Both the position numbers and the translations under genes were made by a program. DNA of 64,000 bases from Rapana venosa (Eukaryota; Mollusca; Gastropoda; Neogastropoda; Muricidae). Positions within the stretch are counted from its first letter, which is position 1. Each line of letters starts with the position of its first letter. Where the stretch lies: positions 6,407,357 to 6,471,356 of the forward strand of contig CM054159.1 in NCBI GenBank assembly GCA_028751875.1, given 5' to 3'. The notes under the pieces were generated by a model, which had not been told where the DNA came from, searched no databases, and saw only the letters and a list, made by a program, of their open reading frames with translations. Shown here piece by piece: positions 18,859 to 31,212 of this stretch.

Positions 18859-20195
18859 ATGGCCCCAAGAAAAAAAGACGTACACAGAGGACCAGCTGCA
18901 GGAAGCCCTCAGCAAAATCAGGAGTGGGGAGCTGAGCCAGAAGAAAGCAGCCAAACTCTATGGCATCCCAGGAATGACTTTGTCCGACCATATGGATGGA
19001 AAGGTCAGTTTAAATCCTTTGATTGTTTCTATTAATATAATTATGTGGAGTGAGCAATCATTTTATGCTTAATTTTAACATAATTTATCTTTGTAAACAT
19101 GTCTTGTTTCCAGACAAACTTGATACCAGCAGTGCAACAGTTTACTTACAATAATATTTATAAGAACTACAAATTCATTAAATAATTTCATCCATTTTTT
19201 TTTTTTAGTACCTCAAGGTTCAACACTTCGGTATATTTATCAAACTTTTAAAATGTAAATGTACAGGACTTCCACCAGGTAAGTATGCTTTTCAACAGTC
19301 ATTATCAGTCACGTACATTACTAATTTTAGTTTTTGATGCTTGTGTTACAGAGGCAAGGAACAAAGCCTGGGCCGCAAAGGGTCATGCCACCGGAGATGG
19401 AAGCAGCATTCTCCCAGAAACTTGCAGGCCTGGCTGATCAAGGCTTTGGTCTGACAAAGAGACTCCTGAAGGTGAAGGCTGCAGAATTCTGCCGGAAGGC
19501 CAAAATACCAACACCTTTCAAGGAAGATTCCCCAGCTGGCCAGACCTGGTACCGCAACTTCATGAAGAGGCATCCAGAACTCACCCTGCCAACACCCTCC
19601 AAGCTGTCCACACATCGAGGACGTGCCATGGACAGACAGGCGGTCGCAGACTATTTTGTCGATGCTGAGAACTACACGGCCAACGTTGAACCCCAGCACA
19701 TCTGGAACATGGATGAGTCAGGATTCAACCTGGAGCATAATCCCATCAAAGGGGTGAGCAAGAAAGGGGTCCGGGCCGTCAACAGCCGTGTGTCATCATC
19801 AAGACAAAATGTGACAGTTTTGGCATGTGTCAATGCAGCTGGCAGTGCAATGCCACCAATGTTCATTGCCAAGGGCAAAACACATAAGGCCCTGCAGACA
19901 TTCAACACCACAGATGCACCGCCAAATTCAGTGTGGACATGGCAGTCCAAAGCGTGGATGGAGGACAGCCTAGGCGTCCAGTGGCTTCGCGAGGTTTTCT
20001 TAAAACATTGCAGCCAACACCGTCCTCAGATTACATTTCTGGACCAGCATCACAGCCACGAGGCATACGAGCTGCTGGAACTGGCCGTCAGGGAGAGGAT
20101 CCATCTTATATCCTTCCCACCACACACCAGCCACTGGCTACAGCCACTTGACAAGAGCTGCTTCTCTGCCCTGTCAAAACAATACAGAAGAGCCT
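18859..20195 (+). pseudogene. Pogo/Tigger-type transposase, two exons, broken
   Basis: Exon 1 (18859-19003) encodes an ATG with MAPRKK and, in another frame after a one-base shift in the poly-A stretch, a pipsqueak-type helix-turn-helix (YTEDQLQEALSKIRSGELSQ, then KKAAKLYGIPGMTLSDHM). Donor aag|gtcag and acceptor ttacag|agg (19352) join in phase to RQGTKPGPQRVMPPEME. Exon 2 holds a CENP-B-like second helix region and a DDE_1 domain: WNMDESGF (first Asp), TFLDQHHSH (second Asp), PPHTSHWLQPLDKSCF (third Asp). The C-terminus is cut at about 20195 by a LINE. Expected role: DNA binding and transposition at TA sites. The frameshift and truncation make it a remnant. Confidence 0.8.
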
Positions 20196-20795
20196 GTTCA
20201 GAGTAGACTAACTGAATGCCAATGGCAAGACTGGCATTCACACATTGAAAATAGTAGCAGATACGAAATGTATAGTCTGATCAATCCATCACATTGTATC
20301 CCTTTATATTTAACAATGAAAATGGATAGGCATTTGAAAAGAATATTAACCAAATTTAGATTTGGTATCTCAGAATTGAACACGCATCATTTCTATTATA
20401 GACATGTAAACGAGAGAGCTATGATTTGTCCTCTTTGTGATAGTTCTATTGAAGACGAAATACATTTTCTATTCACTTGTTCACAACTTACCGAATTAAG
20501 AGAGCAGTTTATACCTCAAAAGTTCTTACATCAACCATGTCTCCATAGGTTAATCATGCTCATTACGTCTGGAAATGAAGTTACTACAAAACAGTTAGCT
20601 CTTTTTCTCTATAAAGCATTTAGACTGCGGGACACCCTTATTAATTCTTGAAAAATTATCGTGTTTTGCTAATGTTTAGTGAATGATTGTTTATGTGACT
20701 ATTATTTGTATGATAGTGTGTGCTTTGTGTTTTTCCCCTTCAAATGTGGCTAAGGCCTTTTGAATAAACCATTCGCATTCGCATTCTCTCTCTCT
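20190..20795 (+). mobile_element. 5'-truncated LINE: ORF2 C-terminus and 3' tail
   Basis: The open frame to taa-type stop at 20651 encodes about 150 residues typical of non-LTR ORF2 C-termini: FRFGISELNTHHFYYR, then a zinc-knuckle-like CPLCDSSIEDEIHFLFTC. An untranslated tail ends in aataaaccattcgcattcgcattc, a short tandem tail characteristic of CR1/Jockey-like elements. It inserted into the end of the pogo gene. Confidence 0.75.
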
Positions 20796-21094
20796 CTCTC
20801 TGGACCCGGATGTGACAGGCGGCAAGTGATGGACCCTAGAAGAAATGCTCTCTGTCACTTCTGCACTATGTGAGGACTGAATGTTAAAATCATGGCGAAT
20901 TTTTGCATAGTCCTGTATTGTATGTGAGTGCTTATGAATATGCTATTGGGATATCTGAAAAGGTCAGTAACAGCGACATAAACAAAATATTTTCAGTATT
21001 GATCTAGCACCGAACAGGACATGTTGAAACCTTGGGCATAAATACTATTCATGTCCCTAGAACTAGACTACTATGTGATATACTGCATTGATGT

Positions 21095-21190
21095 AAAAAG
21101 TGAGAGTTGCAAGAACTGTTGCTATCTGGGGTTGCACACTGCATTTACCTAAAAGTGAGAGTTGCAAGAACTGTTGCTATCTGGGGTTGT
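21095..21190 (+). repeat. 55-bp direct repeat
   Basis: The segment aaaagtgagagttgcaagaa continuing through ctatctggggttg occurs twice with a 55-bp period. The rest of 20800-21300 shows nothing recognisable. Confidence 0.85.
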
Positions 21191-21307
21191 GTAAGAGCAC
21201 ACCGATGACGAACACAGGCGCATGAAATGTACTTTTATTTGATACCAGAGTTGTGGCTACTGAAAAACAAACTTTGTCCAGCACTACCATAGGCACCTGA
21301 AATAAAA

Positions 21308-21664
21308 ATGGCAGAAAACTCGTTTCCACCACCAACCAGTTTCTTGCAAATGGTTGACTGGCACTTGGCCCAAATGCAGCAGGGCTTTGTCACACACTCA
21401 ACAGGATTACAGAACAAAATGGACGAACAGTTTCGTGCTCTTGAAGGTACCATTGGAGGCTTCGTCTCAGAAATCAGCAAGCTCAAAGGGATGGTTGGGG
21501 CAAATGCTGAGGAGATAAAGGAACTTAAAGAAGACAAGGACAACATCTTAGAAAGAACTGAGCAACTGGAGAGAAAACTTGAAACCAATGAGCAAAACTT
21601 AAAGGCTTGCAACATCAAAGTCATCAATCTCTCCAGGTATGTTTTTCATGCTATGAACAGATGA
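21308..21664 (+). pseudogene. LINE ORF1 N-terminal coiled coil, truncated
   Basis: 118 residues are homologous to the first half of the protein at 6296 (shared layout: W-x8-QQG, then EQFRALEG and EQLERKLETNE). Identity stops at about VINLSR, where the frame runs into ggtatgttttt, and the RNA-binding half is missing. It is a 3'-truncated or recombined copy. Confidence 0.65.
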
Positions 21665-21967
21665 AAGAAAAGCATTTTGTAATTGTGCTGTTGTTTGTAG
21701 GCTACTCCTTGCTTCCATTATAAGTCATTGTGGCTGCTTGATGAGCTGTTCTTTTGATTATGTTATATGCATTGACTTCGTGTTTTGCTTTCAAGGTTTA
21801 TTGTCTTATTGTTTTGGTTAATTGGATAATGTTGGTGTGATGCCACCAGGAGAGCTGGCTTAGATGGAAAATGTGACGATCTCTTTTTGCATTTTGTTTC
21901 CTTCACTTGCCTTTTTGCCTTGCCCACTGTATGTATTGTGGCCAAAGGCCAATGTACATTAAACATG

Positions 21968-22562
21968 TTCAGTGTTCTCTCTGACTAACACAGCCTGTGC
22001 TCTCTCTCTCTCTCTGACTAACACAGCCTGTGCTCTCTCTCTCTCTCTCTCTGACTAACATAGCCTGTGCTCTCTCTCTCCTCTCTCTCTGACTAACATA
22101 GCCTGTGCTCTCTCTCTCTCTCTCTCTGACTAACACAACCTGTGCTCTCTCTCTCTCTCTGACTAACACAGCCTGTGCTCTCTCTCTCCTCTCTGACTAA
22201 CACAGCCTGTGCTCTCTCTCTCTTTCTCTCTCTGACTAACAAAGCCTGTGCTCGCTCTCTCTATTTCTCTCTGACTAACACAGCTGACTAAAACAGCCTG
22301 TGCTCTCTCTCTCTCTCTTGACTAACACAGCCTGTGCTCTCTCTCTCTCTCTCTGACTAACACAGCCTGTGCTCTCTCTCTCTTTCTCTCTCTGACTAAC
22401 AAAGCCTGTGCTCGCTCTCTCTATCTCTCTCTGACTAACACAGCCTGTGCTCTCTCTCTCTCTCTCTGACTAACAAAGCCTATGCTCTCTCTCTGACTAA
22501 CACAGCCTGTGCTCTCTCTCTCTCTCTCTCTGACTAACACAGCCTGTGCTCTCTCTCTCTTG
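21968..22562 (+). repeat. CT-rich minisatellite, unit about 30-36 bp
   Basis: About 17 units of ctgactaacacagcctgtgctct, each followed by a (ct)n run of variable length. The same unit occurs singly or in pairs at 5872-5940, 11866-11910 and 24925-25015. The array begins right after a segment gtggccaaaggccaatgtac that looks like an interspersed-element 3' end. Confidence 0.95.
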
Positions 22563-22665
22563 TGAAGGTGAAGAGTACAGAAATTGCTCTAGTATTTTTG
22601 TGATTTAGTAACTAGTTTTAAGTGGACTTAGTTTTTCATTGTTTGCATACAGTTAGATAAGGAGG

Positions 22666-23670
22666 ATGGGAATATCGCTGCAGTTGTACAGGGCTGTCTG
22701 TGGGACATTTGTGGCAGTATTCGCCTGCTTCATGTCCAAACAGGCAGAATTTAAATCGGCCATGGGGACCTCCATCCTGACGCTAAAAAGCCAGCGAGAC
22801 AGTGTACTGTTAGGACTGACCCTCACCTATCTCTTCTGGGGGGGCCTTTTGCTTCGGTGTGGTGATGTGGAGACGAACCCTGGACCCCCCTCCCCTAAAT
22901 CTGCTGGTCAAAGACGAAAGCTGAGGCAAACCAGCCTGATGAGCGGTGCTGGTGGTCGTAGCACTATCACAGGAAAAACTGCACGGAAAACCAAAGTAAG
23001 TGCAGATATGGCCGCCAGCACACCTACAACAATACACAGTAGACAGGAGTCCTCTCCTACAGTGGCTCCTGAGGAAACATTTACCACGATGATGACCAAG
23101 TTGGAGAAAGTGGAGAACTTATTAAAGTCAACAACGGAGAGTATGAAGAACGAGATACAATTGTTGACAAACAGTGTTGATGCCTTAAAAGAAGAAATGT
23201 GTGGTATCAGACAAGATGTGAACAATCTTAGGACTGAAAATGCTGAGTTAAAACAATCAAATACAGAACTAATGGACAGAGTGGAAAAACTAGAAAAGAA
23301 AGCAGACGATCAAGAAGGCCAGTCAAGACGGAACAACATCATTATTCATGGCATGGAAAAGAAAAGTAATGAGACTGGAGCTGATTGTGAAATGGTTGTG
23401 AAAAATCTTCTTTCGGAAAAAATGGATGTAGCAGATGTCAAGTTTGATAGTGTGCACAGGATAAATTCTAAACCCAACTCTCCCATTATTGCCAGGTGTT
23501 GTTGTTATCAAGATAAGCTTAGGATATTGAAGGCAAAAACTCGTCTGAAAGGTTCAAGGATTTTTGTAGACGACGATTTTTCCAAAACCGTTAGAGATAT
23601 TAGGCACAATCTGACCCCATACTTGAAGAGTGCTAGGGCAGAGGGAAAAAAATGTGAGAATGGTCTTTGA
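22666..23670 (+). CDS. LINE ORF1 with N-terminal 2A motif (near-intact)
   Basis: 334 residues from ATG at 22666 (preceded by aggaggATGGG). Residues 47-64 are hydrophobic (VLLGLTLTYLFWGGLLL), leading into RCGDVETNPGP. The 2A skip is predicted between Gly73 and Pro74 (Pro codon 22885-22887). Residues 75-145 are basic and Ser/Thr-rich; 146-220 form a coiled coil (KLEKVENLLKSTTESMKNE, EKLEKKADDQEGQSRRNNI); 220-330 resemble the RRM-like and C-terminal parts of CR1/L2-type ORF1 proteins (IIIHGMEKKS, VDDDFSKTVRDIRHNLTPYL). One extra A in aaaaaaa near 23650 diverts the frame to tga at 23668; the expected end VRMVFDHLIINGERMSLND continues in another frame to about 23727. The product would coat retrotransposon RNA. 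No RT follows. Confidence 0.8.
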   Translation: MGISLQLYRAVCGTFVAVFACFMSKQAEFKSAMGTSILTLKSQRDSVLLGLTLTYLFWGGLLLRCGDVETNPGPPSPKSAGQRRKLRQTSLMSGAGGRSTITGKTARKTKVSADMAASTPTTIHSRQESSPTVAPEETFTTMMTKLEKVENLLKSTTESMKNEIQLLTNSVDALKEEMCGIRQDVNNLRTENAELKQSNTELMDRVEKLEKKADDQEGQSRRNNIIIHGMEKKSNETGADCEMVVKNLLSEKMDVADVKFDSVHRINSKPNSPIIARCCCYQDKLRILKAKTRLKGSRIFVDDDFSKTVRDIRHNLTPYLKSARAEGKKCENGL

Positions 23671-24195
23671 TCATTTGATCATTAATGGCGAAAGGATGAG
23701 CCTTAATGATCTTCAAAGAAGGGAATAGCTTGTTGGCCGGCCCATACAATCATCCTGCCATAGTCTCAATTCACAGGGGGGTAGGAAAAGTAAACAGACA
23801 CTGGTCAGACTCAGACACTCATGTAATAGGGCTTAGCCAAGTGAGGCTTGATGCAGTGAGGCATGCCTGTGAAGTGTGGTGTTGAATTGTGTGTGCCACA
23901 AGGTCTCATAGGCTTGCTTCAAACTATTGCTTGCGCTGCAATTTACTAAGAAACTCTAGCGCATGAAACGACCTCAAAATGGTGCACTTGGTGAATGTGG
24001 AGGGCTGCAATTGGAGTGTTTGTTGCAAAATGTCAACGTGTGTCACCATGCTGTAAAAAAAAAAGTCTCCTGACTGTGCACAGGTGAGCAATAACACGGA
24101 CACGGTGACACACCTGTCATCAGCAGATGTCGTTGTGGGCTTTGCTATGTTGATTTCTTTGACCGACTGTCTAGTCATGGAACATTGATGAGTTT

Positions 24196-24615
24196 GTGCG
24201 ATATGACTGTGCTTGGTTTGAACCAAATGCAATTTCAAAAGGGACAACATGGCTTGGGCTGACAGAAGTGTGTGACAGTGACAGCGGGCCAGCCTGTCAG
24301 CTGGCATTGCACGTGCCCGTGCTTCTCGTGGCCTTTTGTGTGCAGCACGCCGCCTTCTCCCTACGTAGGCTGTTGCTTAGCGGGGATGTGGAAACCAACC
24401 CAGGGCCCAATACTGATGGAAAGATGAACGCAAAAGAGGGAACAGCTATAGTGACGAACACATCAACTGACGTAAGCGACATGATGAACACTATGATGCA
24501 GAACATACAGCAGCAGTTCTCAGAGCAAACTAGTGTCATCAGGAACGATCTAGGTGAAATCAAGAACGAACTTTTCTTCGGCAAGTCAAACAACAATGTG
24601 AAGAAATCAATCTGA
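24196..24615 (+). CDS. 2A-bearing ORF, open copy
   Basis: 139 residues. Residues 38-51 are hydrophobic (LHVPVLLVAFCVQH), then AAFSLRRLLLSGDVETNPGP, with a canonical 2A break predicted between Gly70 and Pro71 (Pro codon 24406-24408). The 69-residue remainder has a short amphipathic segment (MMNTMMQNIQQQFSEQTSVI). The true start is unclear: an upstream frame also exists, and the Met at 24196 is simply the first in frame. No known domain beyond the 2A. It is probably a truncated LINE ORF1 relative, and the frameshifted twin is at 10894-11551. Confidence 0.6.
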   Translation: MRYDCAWFEPNAISKGTTWLGLTEVCDSDSGPACQLALHVPVLLVAFCVQHAAFSLRRLLLSGDVETNPGPNTDGKMNAKEGTAIVTNTSTDVSDMMNTMMQNIQQQFSEQTSVIRNDLGEIKNELFFGKSNNNVKKSI

Positions 24616-24933
24616 GATGTGACAGACTGGATCACAGAGAGTTGACAGGGACAGGCGGCAGTACAGAAATCCATTCCACCAGCTTCATTCAGCAATGCTG
24701 CAGTACACAGACAGGAGTGTTCACAGAACAAACGTGTACGTTCTGACAGATCCACTCCAATCTCGTCATTTATAGCCCAATCCAATCCAATCCAATTGTT
24801 TATAGCCTAATCCAATCCAATCCTGTTGTTTAAAGCCCAGCCAACCACAGAGGCCATATCAGGGCTGTCACCTTGTCAAATTTTAAATCTCAGAATACAA
24901 CTGTGCAACTACACACAGATTTAAACAGCCTGT

Positions 24934-24974
<41 letters not shown>

Positions 24975-25754
24975 CTCTCTCTCTCTCTCTCCCCCTCTGC
25001 CGAACACAGGCTTTGCTCAAACAAAACGTATGGTCAGCCTGCACTGTTTCCAGACTGACCGGCGGCAGTACATAAATCCATTCCACCAGCTTCATTCAGC
25101 AATGCTGGGGGAATCACTGCAGTAAACAGACAGGAGTGTTCACTGAACAAACCACTGTTCTGACAGATCCAATCCAATCCATTCCAATTCTGTTGTTTAT
25201 AGCCCAGCCGACCACACAGGCCATATCGGGGCTGTTGACTTGTAAAATGTTAAATCTCAGAATAAAACTGTGCAACTACCTACAGATTAAACCAAGGTAT
25301 AAAATAAAATCACTCTATTGTTGTTCCTTGTATCAACGCCCTGGACAACCTTAAGGGTCAACCTAGGACGGTCATTGCGTTGTGGGAGAAACCACATCAA
25401 CCATACACAAGATAAAAACCTAAACCAGATTCTTTAAAACAACCTTGTTCTTAGCGACCAACTCTGACATCTTCATTCAGATCAGACACAAAAAGCCCGA
25501 ATCTCTCAGGAAGTGAAAAACATTGTCCGGTGGGGGACATCACAGGCTTTGCTAAAACAAAACATATGGTCAGCCTGCACTGTTTCCAGATTGACCAGCA
25601 GCAGTACAGAAATCCATTCCACCAGCTTCATTCAGCAATGCTGGGGGGGTCACTGCAGTAAACAGACAGGAGTGTTCACTGAACAAACCATGCAGTGTTC
25701 CGACAGATACAGCGTGTCTACAGCACACACTGTTTATTTATTTATTTATTCTTT

Positions 25755-25950
25755 TATATGGAGGATAATGGAATAAGCACTCACGTGCTTTTTACATCCA
25801 GTGTGTATGCGTTTTATAAATTTTGTCATCTGTTCCCACCGGCACACAATGGCCTACTCTTTCGAAAAGCGGAACAGGATTTAACGTGTGCGCAAGATGT
25901 TCTGCGTGGGTTCGCACATGGGGCCTCAGTTTATAGTCTCATCCGAAGCA
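25755..25950 (-). mobile_element. SINE family A (copy 4, head-truncated)
   Basis: Twin of the 12656 copy, carried by the block duplication. It shows the same truncation point and leads into the same minisatellite seed. Confidence 0.8.
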
Positions 25951-26054
25951 CTGTTGTAAAAGCTGACAGCTCGAAAGTCAGGATAATATCTGACAGCTGG
26001 GGAAAAAAGTATGAGTTATATCTGAAAGCTGGGAAGACAGTTCGGATACTGACT

Positions 26055-29000
26055 GACACTAGTGACAGCTTGATAATGTAATGACTGACAGCTGGATAAT
26101 GTAATCACTGACAACTGCACAATGCAATCACCGACAGCTTGACCATGTAATCACTGACAGCTTGACAAAGTAACCACTGACAGCTTGATAATGTAATTAC
26201 TGACAGCTTGACAAAGTAACCACTGACAGCTTGATAATGTAATTACTGACAGCTTGACAAAGTAACCACTGACAGCTTGATAATGTAACCACTGACAGCT
26301 TGATAATGTAATCACTGACAGCTTGATAATGTAATCACTGACAGCTTGATAATGTAATTATTGACAGCTGGACAATATAATCACTGACAGCTGGATAATC
26401 TAATCATTGACAGCTTGACAAAGTAACCACTGACAGCTTGACAAAGTAACCACTGACAGCTGAATAATGAAATCACTGACAGCTTGATAATGTTATCACT
26501 GACAACTTGACAGACAGTGTGGCTAATGGCTGACAGCTTGACAATGTAATCACTGACAGCTGAATAATGTAATCACTGACAGCTTGATAATGTTATCACT
26601 GACAACTTGACAGACAGTGTGGCTAATGGCTGACAGCTTGATAATGTAATCACTGACAGCTGAATAATGAAATCACTGACAGCTTGATAATGTTATCACT
26701 GACAACTTGACAGACAGTGTGGCTAATGGCTGACAGCTTGACAATGTAATCACTGACAGTTGAATAATGAAATCACTGACAGCTTGATGATGTTATCACT
26801 GACAACTTGACAGACAGTGTGGCTAATGGCTGACAGCTTGACAATGTAATCACTGACAGCTGAATAATGTAATCACTGACAGCTTGATAATGTTATCACT
26901 GACAACTTGACAGACAGTGGTGCTAATGGCTGACAGCTTGACAATGTAATCACTGACAGCTGAATAATGAAATCACTGACAGCTTGATAATGTTATCACT
27001 GACAACTTGACAGACAGTGTGGCTAATGGCTGACAGCTTGACAATGTAATCACTGACAGCTGAATAATGAAATCACTGACAGCTTGATAATGTTATCACT
27101 GACAACTTGACAGACAGTGGTGCTAATGGCTGACAGCTTGACAATGTAATCACTGACAGCTGAATAATGTAATCACTGACAGCTTGATAATGTTATCACT
27201 GACAACTTGACAGTGTGGTTAATGGCTGACAGCTTGACAATGTAATCACTGACAGCTGAATAATGAAATCACTGACAGCTTGATAATGTTATCACTGACA
27301 ACTTGACAGACAGTGTGGCTAATGGCTGACAGCTTGACAATGTAATCACTGACAGCTGAATAATGAAATCACTGACAGCTTGATAATGTTATCACTGACG
27401 ACAGCTTGATAATGTAACCACTGACAGCTTGATAATGTAATCAATGACAGCTTGATCATGTAATTACTGACAGCTGGACAATATAATCACTGACAGCTGG
27501 ATAATCTAATCATTGACAGCTGGATAATCTAATCATTGACAGCTTGACAAAGTAACCACTGACAGCTTGACAAAGTAACCACTGACAGCTGAATAATGAA
27601 ATCACTGACAGCTTGATAATGTTATCACTGACAACTTGACAGACAGTGGTGCTAATGGCTGACAGCTTGACAATGTAATCACTGACAGCTGAATAATGTA
27701 ATCACTGACAGCTTGATAATGTTATCACTGACAACTTGACAGTGTGGTTAATGGCTGACAGCTTGACAATGTAATCACTGACAGCTGAATAATGAAATCA
27801 CTGACAGCTTGATAATGTTATCACTGACAACTTGACAGACAGTGTGGCTAATGGCTGACAGCTTGATAATGTAATCACTGAGAAGCTGAATAATGAAATC
27901 ACTGACAGCTTGATAATGTTATCACTGACAACTTGACAGACAGTGTGGCTAATGGCTGACAGCTTGACAATGTAATCACTGACAGCTGAATAATGTAATC
28001 ACTGACAGCTTGATAATGTTATCACTGACAACTTGACAGACAGTGTGGCTAATGGCTGACAGCTTGACAATGTAATCACTGACAGCTGAATAATGAAATC
28101 ACTGACAGCTTGATAATGTTATCACTGACAACTTGACAGACAGTGTGGCTAATGGCTGACAGCTTGACAATGTAATCACTGACAGCTGCACAATGTAATC
28201 ACTGACAGCTGAATAATGTAATCACTGACAGCTGCACAATGTAATCACTGACAGCTGGATAATGTAATCACTAACAGCTTGACAATGTAATCACTGACAG
28301 CTTGACAATGTAATCACTGACAGCTGCACAATGTAATCACTGACAGCTGCACAATGTAATCACTGACAACTTGACAGAAGGTGTGGGTAATGACTGACAG
28401 CTTGACAATGTAATCACGGAAAGCTTGGTATTGTAATCATTGACAACTTGACAATGTAATCACTGACTTGACAGAGGGCGTGTTGACAGATTGACAATGT
28501 AATCACTGACAGCTGCACAATGTTATCACTGTCAACTTGGCAGCAGGTGTGGGTAATGACTGACAGCTTGACAATGTTATCACTGACAGCTGCACAATGT
28601 TATCACTGACAACTTGGCAGAAGGTATGGGTAATGACTGACAGCTGGATAATGTAATCACTGACAGCTGGATAATGTTATCACTGACAGCTCACAATGTA
28701 ATCACTGACAACTTGACAGAAGGTGTGGGTAATGACTGACAGCTTGACAATGTAATCATGGAAAGCTTGATAATGTAATCATTGACAACTTGACAATGTA
28801 ATCACTAACTGTTTGACAATGTCATCACTCACAGCTTGATAATGTCATCACTGACAGCTGCAGAATGTAATCACTGACAGCTGCACAATATAATCACTGA
28901 CAGCTGCAAAATGTAATCAGGGACTGCTGCAGAATAAAATGACTGACAGATGGATGATGTAATAATTGACAGCTGCACAATGTAATCACTGACAGCTGGA

Positions 29001-31212
29001 TAATGTAATCACTGACAGTTAATGTCATCACTGACAGCTTGATAATAAAATCACTGACAGCTGCAGAATATGACTGACAGCTGGATAAAGTCATCACTGA
29101 CAGCTGGATAATCTAATCATTGACAGCTGGATAATGAAATCACTGACAACTTGACAGAAGGTATGGGTGATGGCTGACAGCTTGACAATGTAATCACTGA
29201 CAGCTTGACCATGTAATCACTGACAACTTGATGTAATCACTGACAGCTTGACCATGTAATCACTGACAATTTGATAATGTAATCACTGACAACTTGACAG
29301 AGAGTGTGGGTAATGACTGACAGCTTGGCAACAGAATCACTGACAGCTTGACAATGTAATCACTGACAGCTTGACCATGTAATACAACTTGATAATGTAA
29401 TCACTGACAACTTGATAATGTAATCACTGACTACTTGACAGAGAGTGTGGCTAATGACTGACAGCTTGGCAATGGAATCACTGACAGCTTGATAATGTAA
29501 TCACTGACAACTTGACAATGTAATCACTGACTACTTGGCAGAGAGTGTGGCTAATGACTGACAGCTTGACAATGGAATTACTGACATCGTGACCATGTAA
29601 TCACTGACAACTTGATAATGTAATCACTGACAGCTTGACAGACAGTGTGGCTAATGGCTGACAGCTTGACAACTGACACTGACAACTGCACAATGTAATC
29701 GCTGACAGCTGCAGAATGTCATCACTGACAGCTGCACAATGTAATCACTGACAGCTGAATAATGTAATCACTGACAGCTGTATAATGAAATCACTGACAA
29801 CTTGACAGAAGGTGTGGGTAATGACTGACAGCTTGATAATGTAATGACTGACAGCTGCACAATGTAATTACTGACAGCTGCAGAATGTCATCAGGGACTG
29901 ATGCAGAATATAATGACTGACAGATGGATTATGTAATAATTGACAGCTGGATAATGAAACCATTGACAACTTGACAGAAGGTGTGGGTAATGACTGACAG
30001 CTTCACAATGTAATCACGGAAAGCTTGATATTGTAATCATTGACAACTTGACAATGTAATCACTGACTTGACAGAGGGCGTGTTGACAGATTGACAATGT
30101 AATCACTAACTGTTTGACAATGTCATCACTGACAGCTTGATAATGTAATCACTGACAGCTGCACAATGTAATCACTAACAGCTGCGCAATGTAATCACTG
30201 ACAGCTTGATAATGTCAGCACTGACAGCTGCACAATGTAATCACTGACAGCTTGATGTCATCACTGACAGCTTGATAATGTAATCACTGACAGTTAAACA
30301 ATGTCATCACTGACAGCTGCAGAATGTCATCACTGACAGCTGCAGAATGTCATCACTGACAGCTGCAGAATGTAATCACTGACAGCTGCACAATATAATC
30401 ACTGACAGCTGCAAAATGTAATCAGGGACTGCTGCAGAATAAAATGACTGACAGATGGATGATGTAATAATTGACAGCTGCACAATGTAATCACTGACAG
30501 CTGGATAATGTAATCACTGACAGTTAATGTCATCACTGACAGCTTGATAATAAAATCACTGACAGCTGCAGAATATGACTGACAGCTGGATAATGTCATC
30601 ACTGACAGCTGGATAATCTAATCATTGACAGCTGGATAATGAAACCACTGACAACTTGACAGAAGGTATGGGTGATGGCTGACAGCTTGACAATGTAATC
30701 ACTGACAGCTTGACCATGTAATCACTGACAACTTGACAATGTAATCACTGACAGCTTGATAATGTAATCACTGACAACTTGACAATGTAATCACTGACAG
30801 CTTGATAATGTAATCACTGACAGCTTGATAATGTAATCACTGACAACTTGACAATGTAATCACTGACAGCTTGATAATGTAATCAATGACAACTTGACAA
30901 TGAAATCACTGACAGCTTGATAATGTAATCACTGACAACTTGACAATGTAATCACTGACAGCTTGATAATGTAATCACTGACAACTTGATAATGTAATCA
31001 CTGACTACTTGACAGAGAGTGTGGCTAATGACTGACAGCTTGATAATGGAATCACTGACAGCTTGACAATGTAATCACTGACAACTTGACAATGTAATCA
31101 CTGACTACTTGGCAGAGAGTGTGGCTAATGACTGACAGCTTGGCAATGGAATCACTGACAGTTTAATAAAGCAATCACTGACAAACAATGGAATCACTGA
31201 CAACTTGGCAGA
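26055..31212 (+). repeat. Minisatellite array 2
   Basis: About 5.2 kb of the same unit family as array 1. The 100-bp higher-order form dominates 26460-28180. A section around 28890-29100 recurs with apparently identical sequence at 30395-30605, giving an internal duplication offset of 1505 bp. Later parts use simpler alternation of cttgataatg and acttgacaatg units. It is non-coding. Confidence 0.95.

Noticed and set aside
22858..22890. 2A motifs taken as evidence of an integrated RNA virus
   Set aside because: No capsid, helicase or RNA-polymerase sequence is nearby, and the surrounding protein has LINE ORF1 architecture.
24297..24785. Minus-strand frame of 162 residues opposite the 2A ORF (also 11164-11721)
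   Set aside because: Antisense shadow of the conserved plus-strand frame; no motif and no codon pattern of its own.
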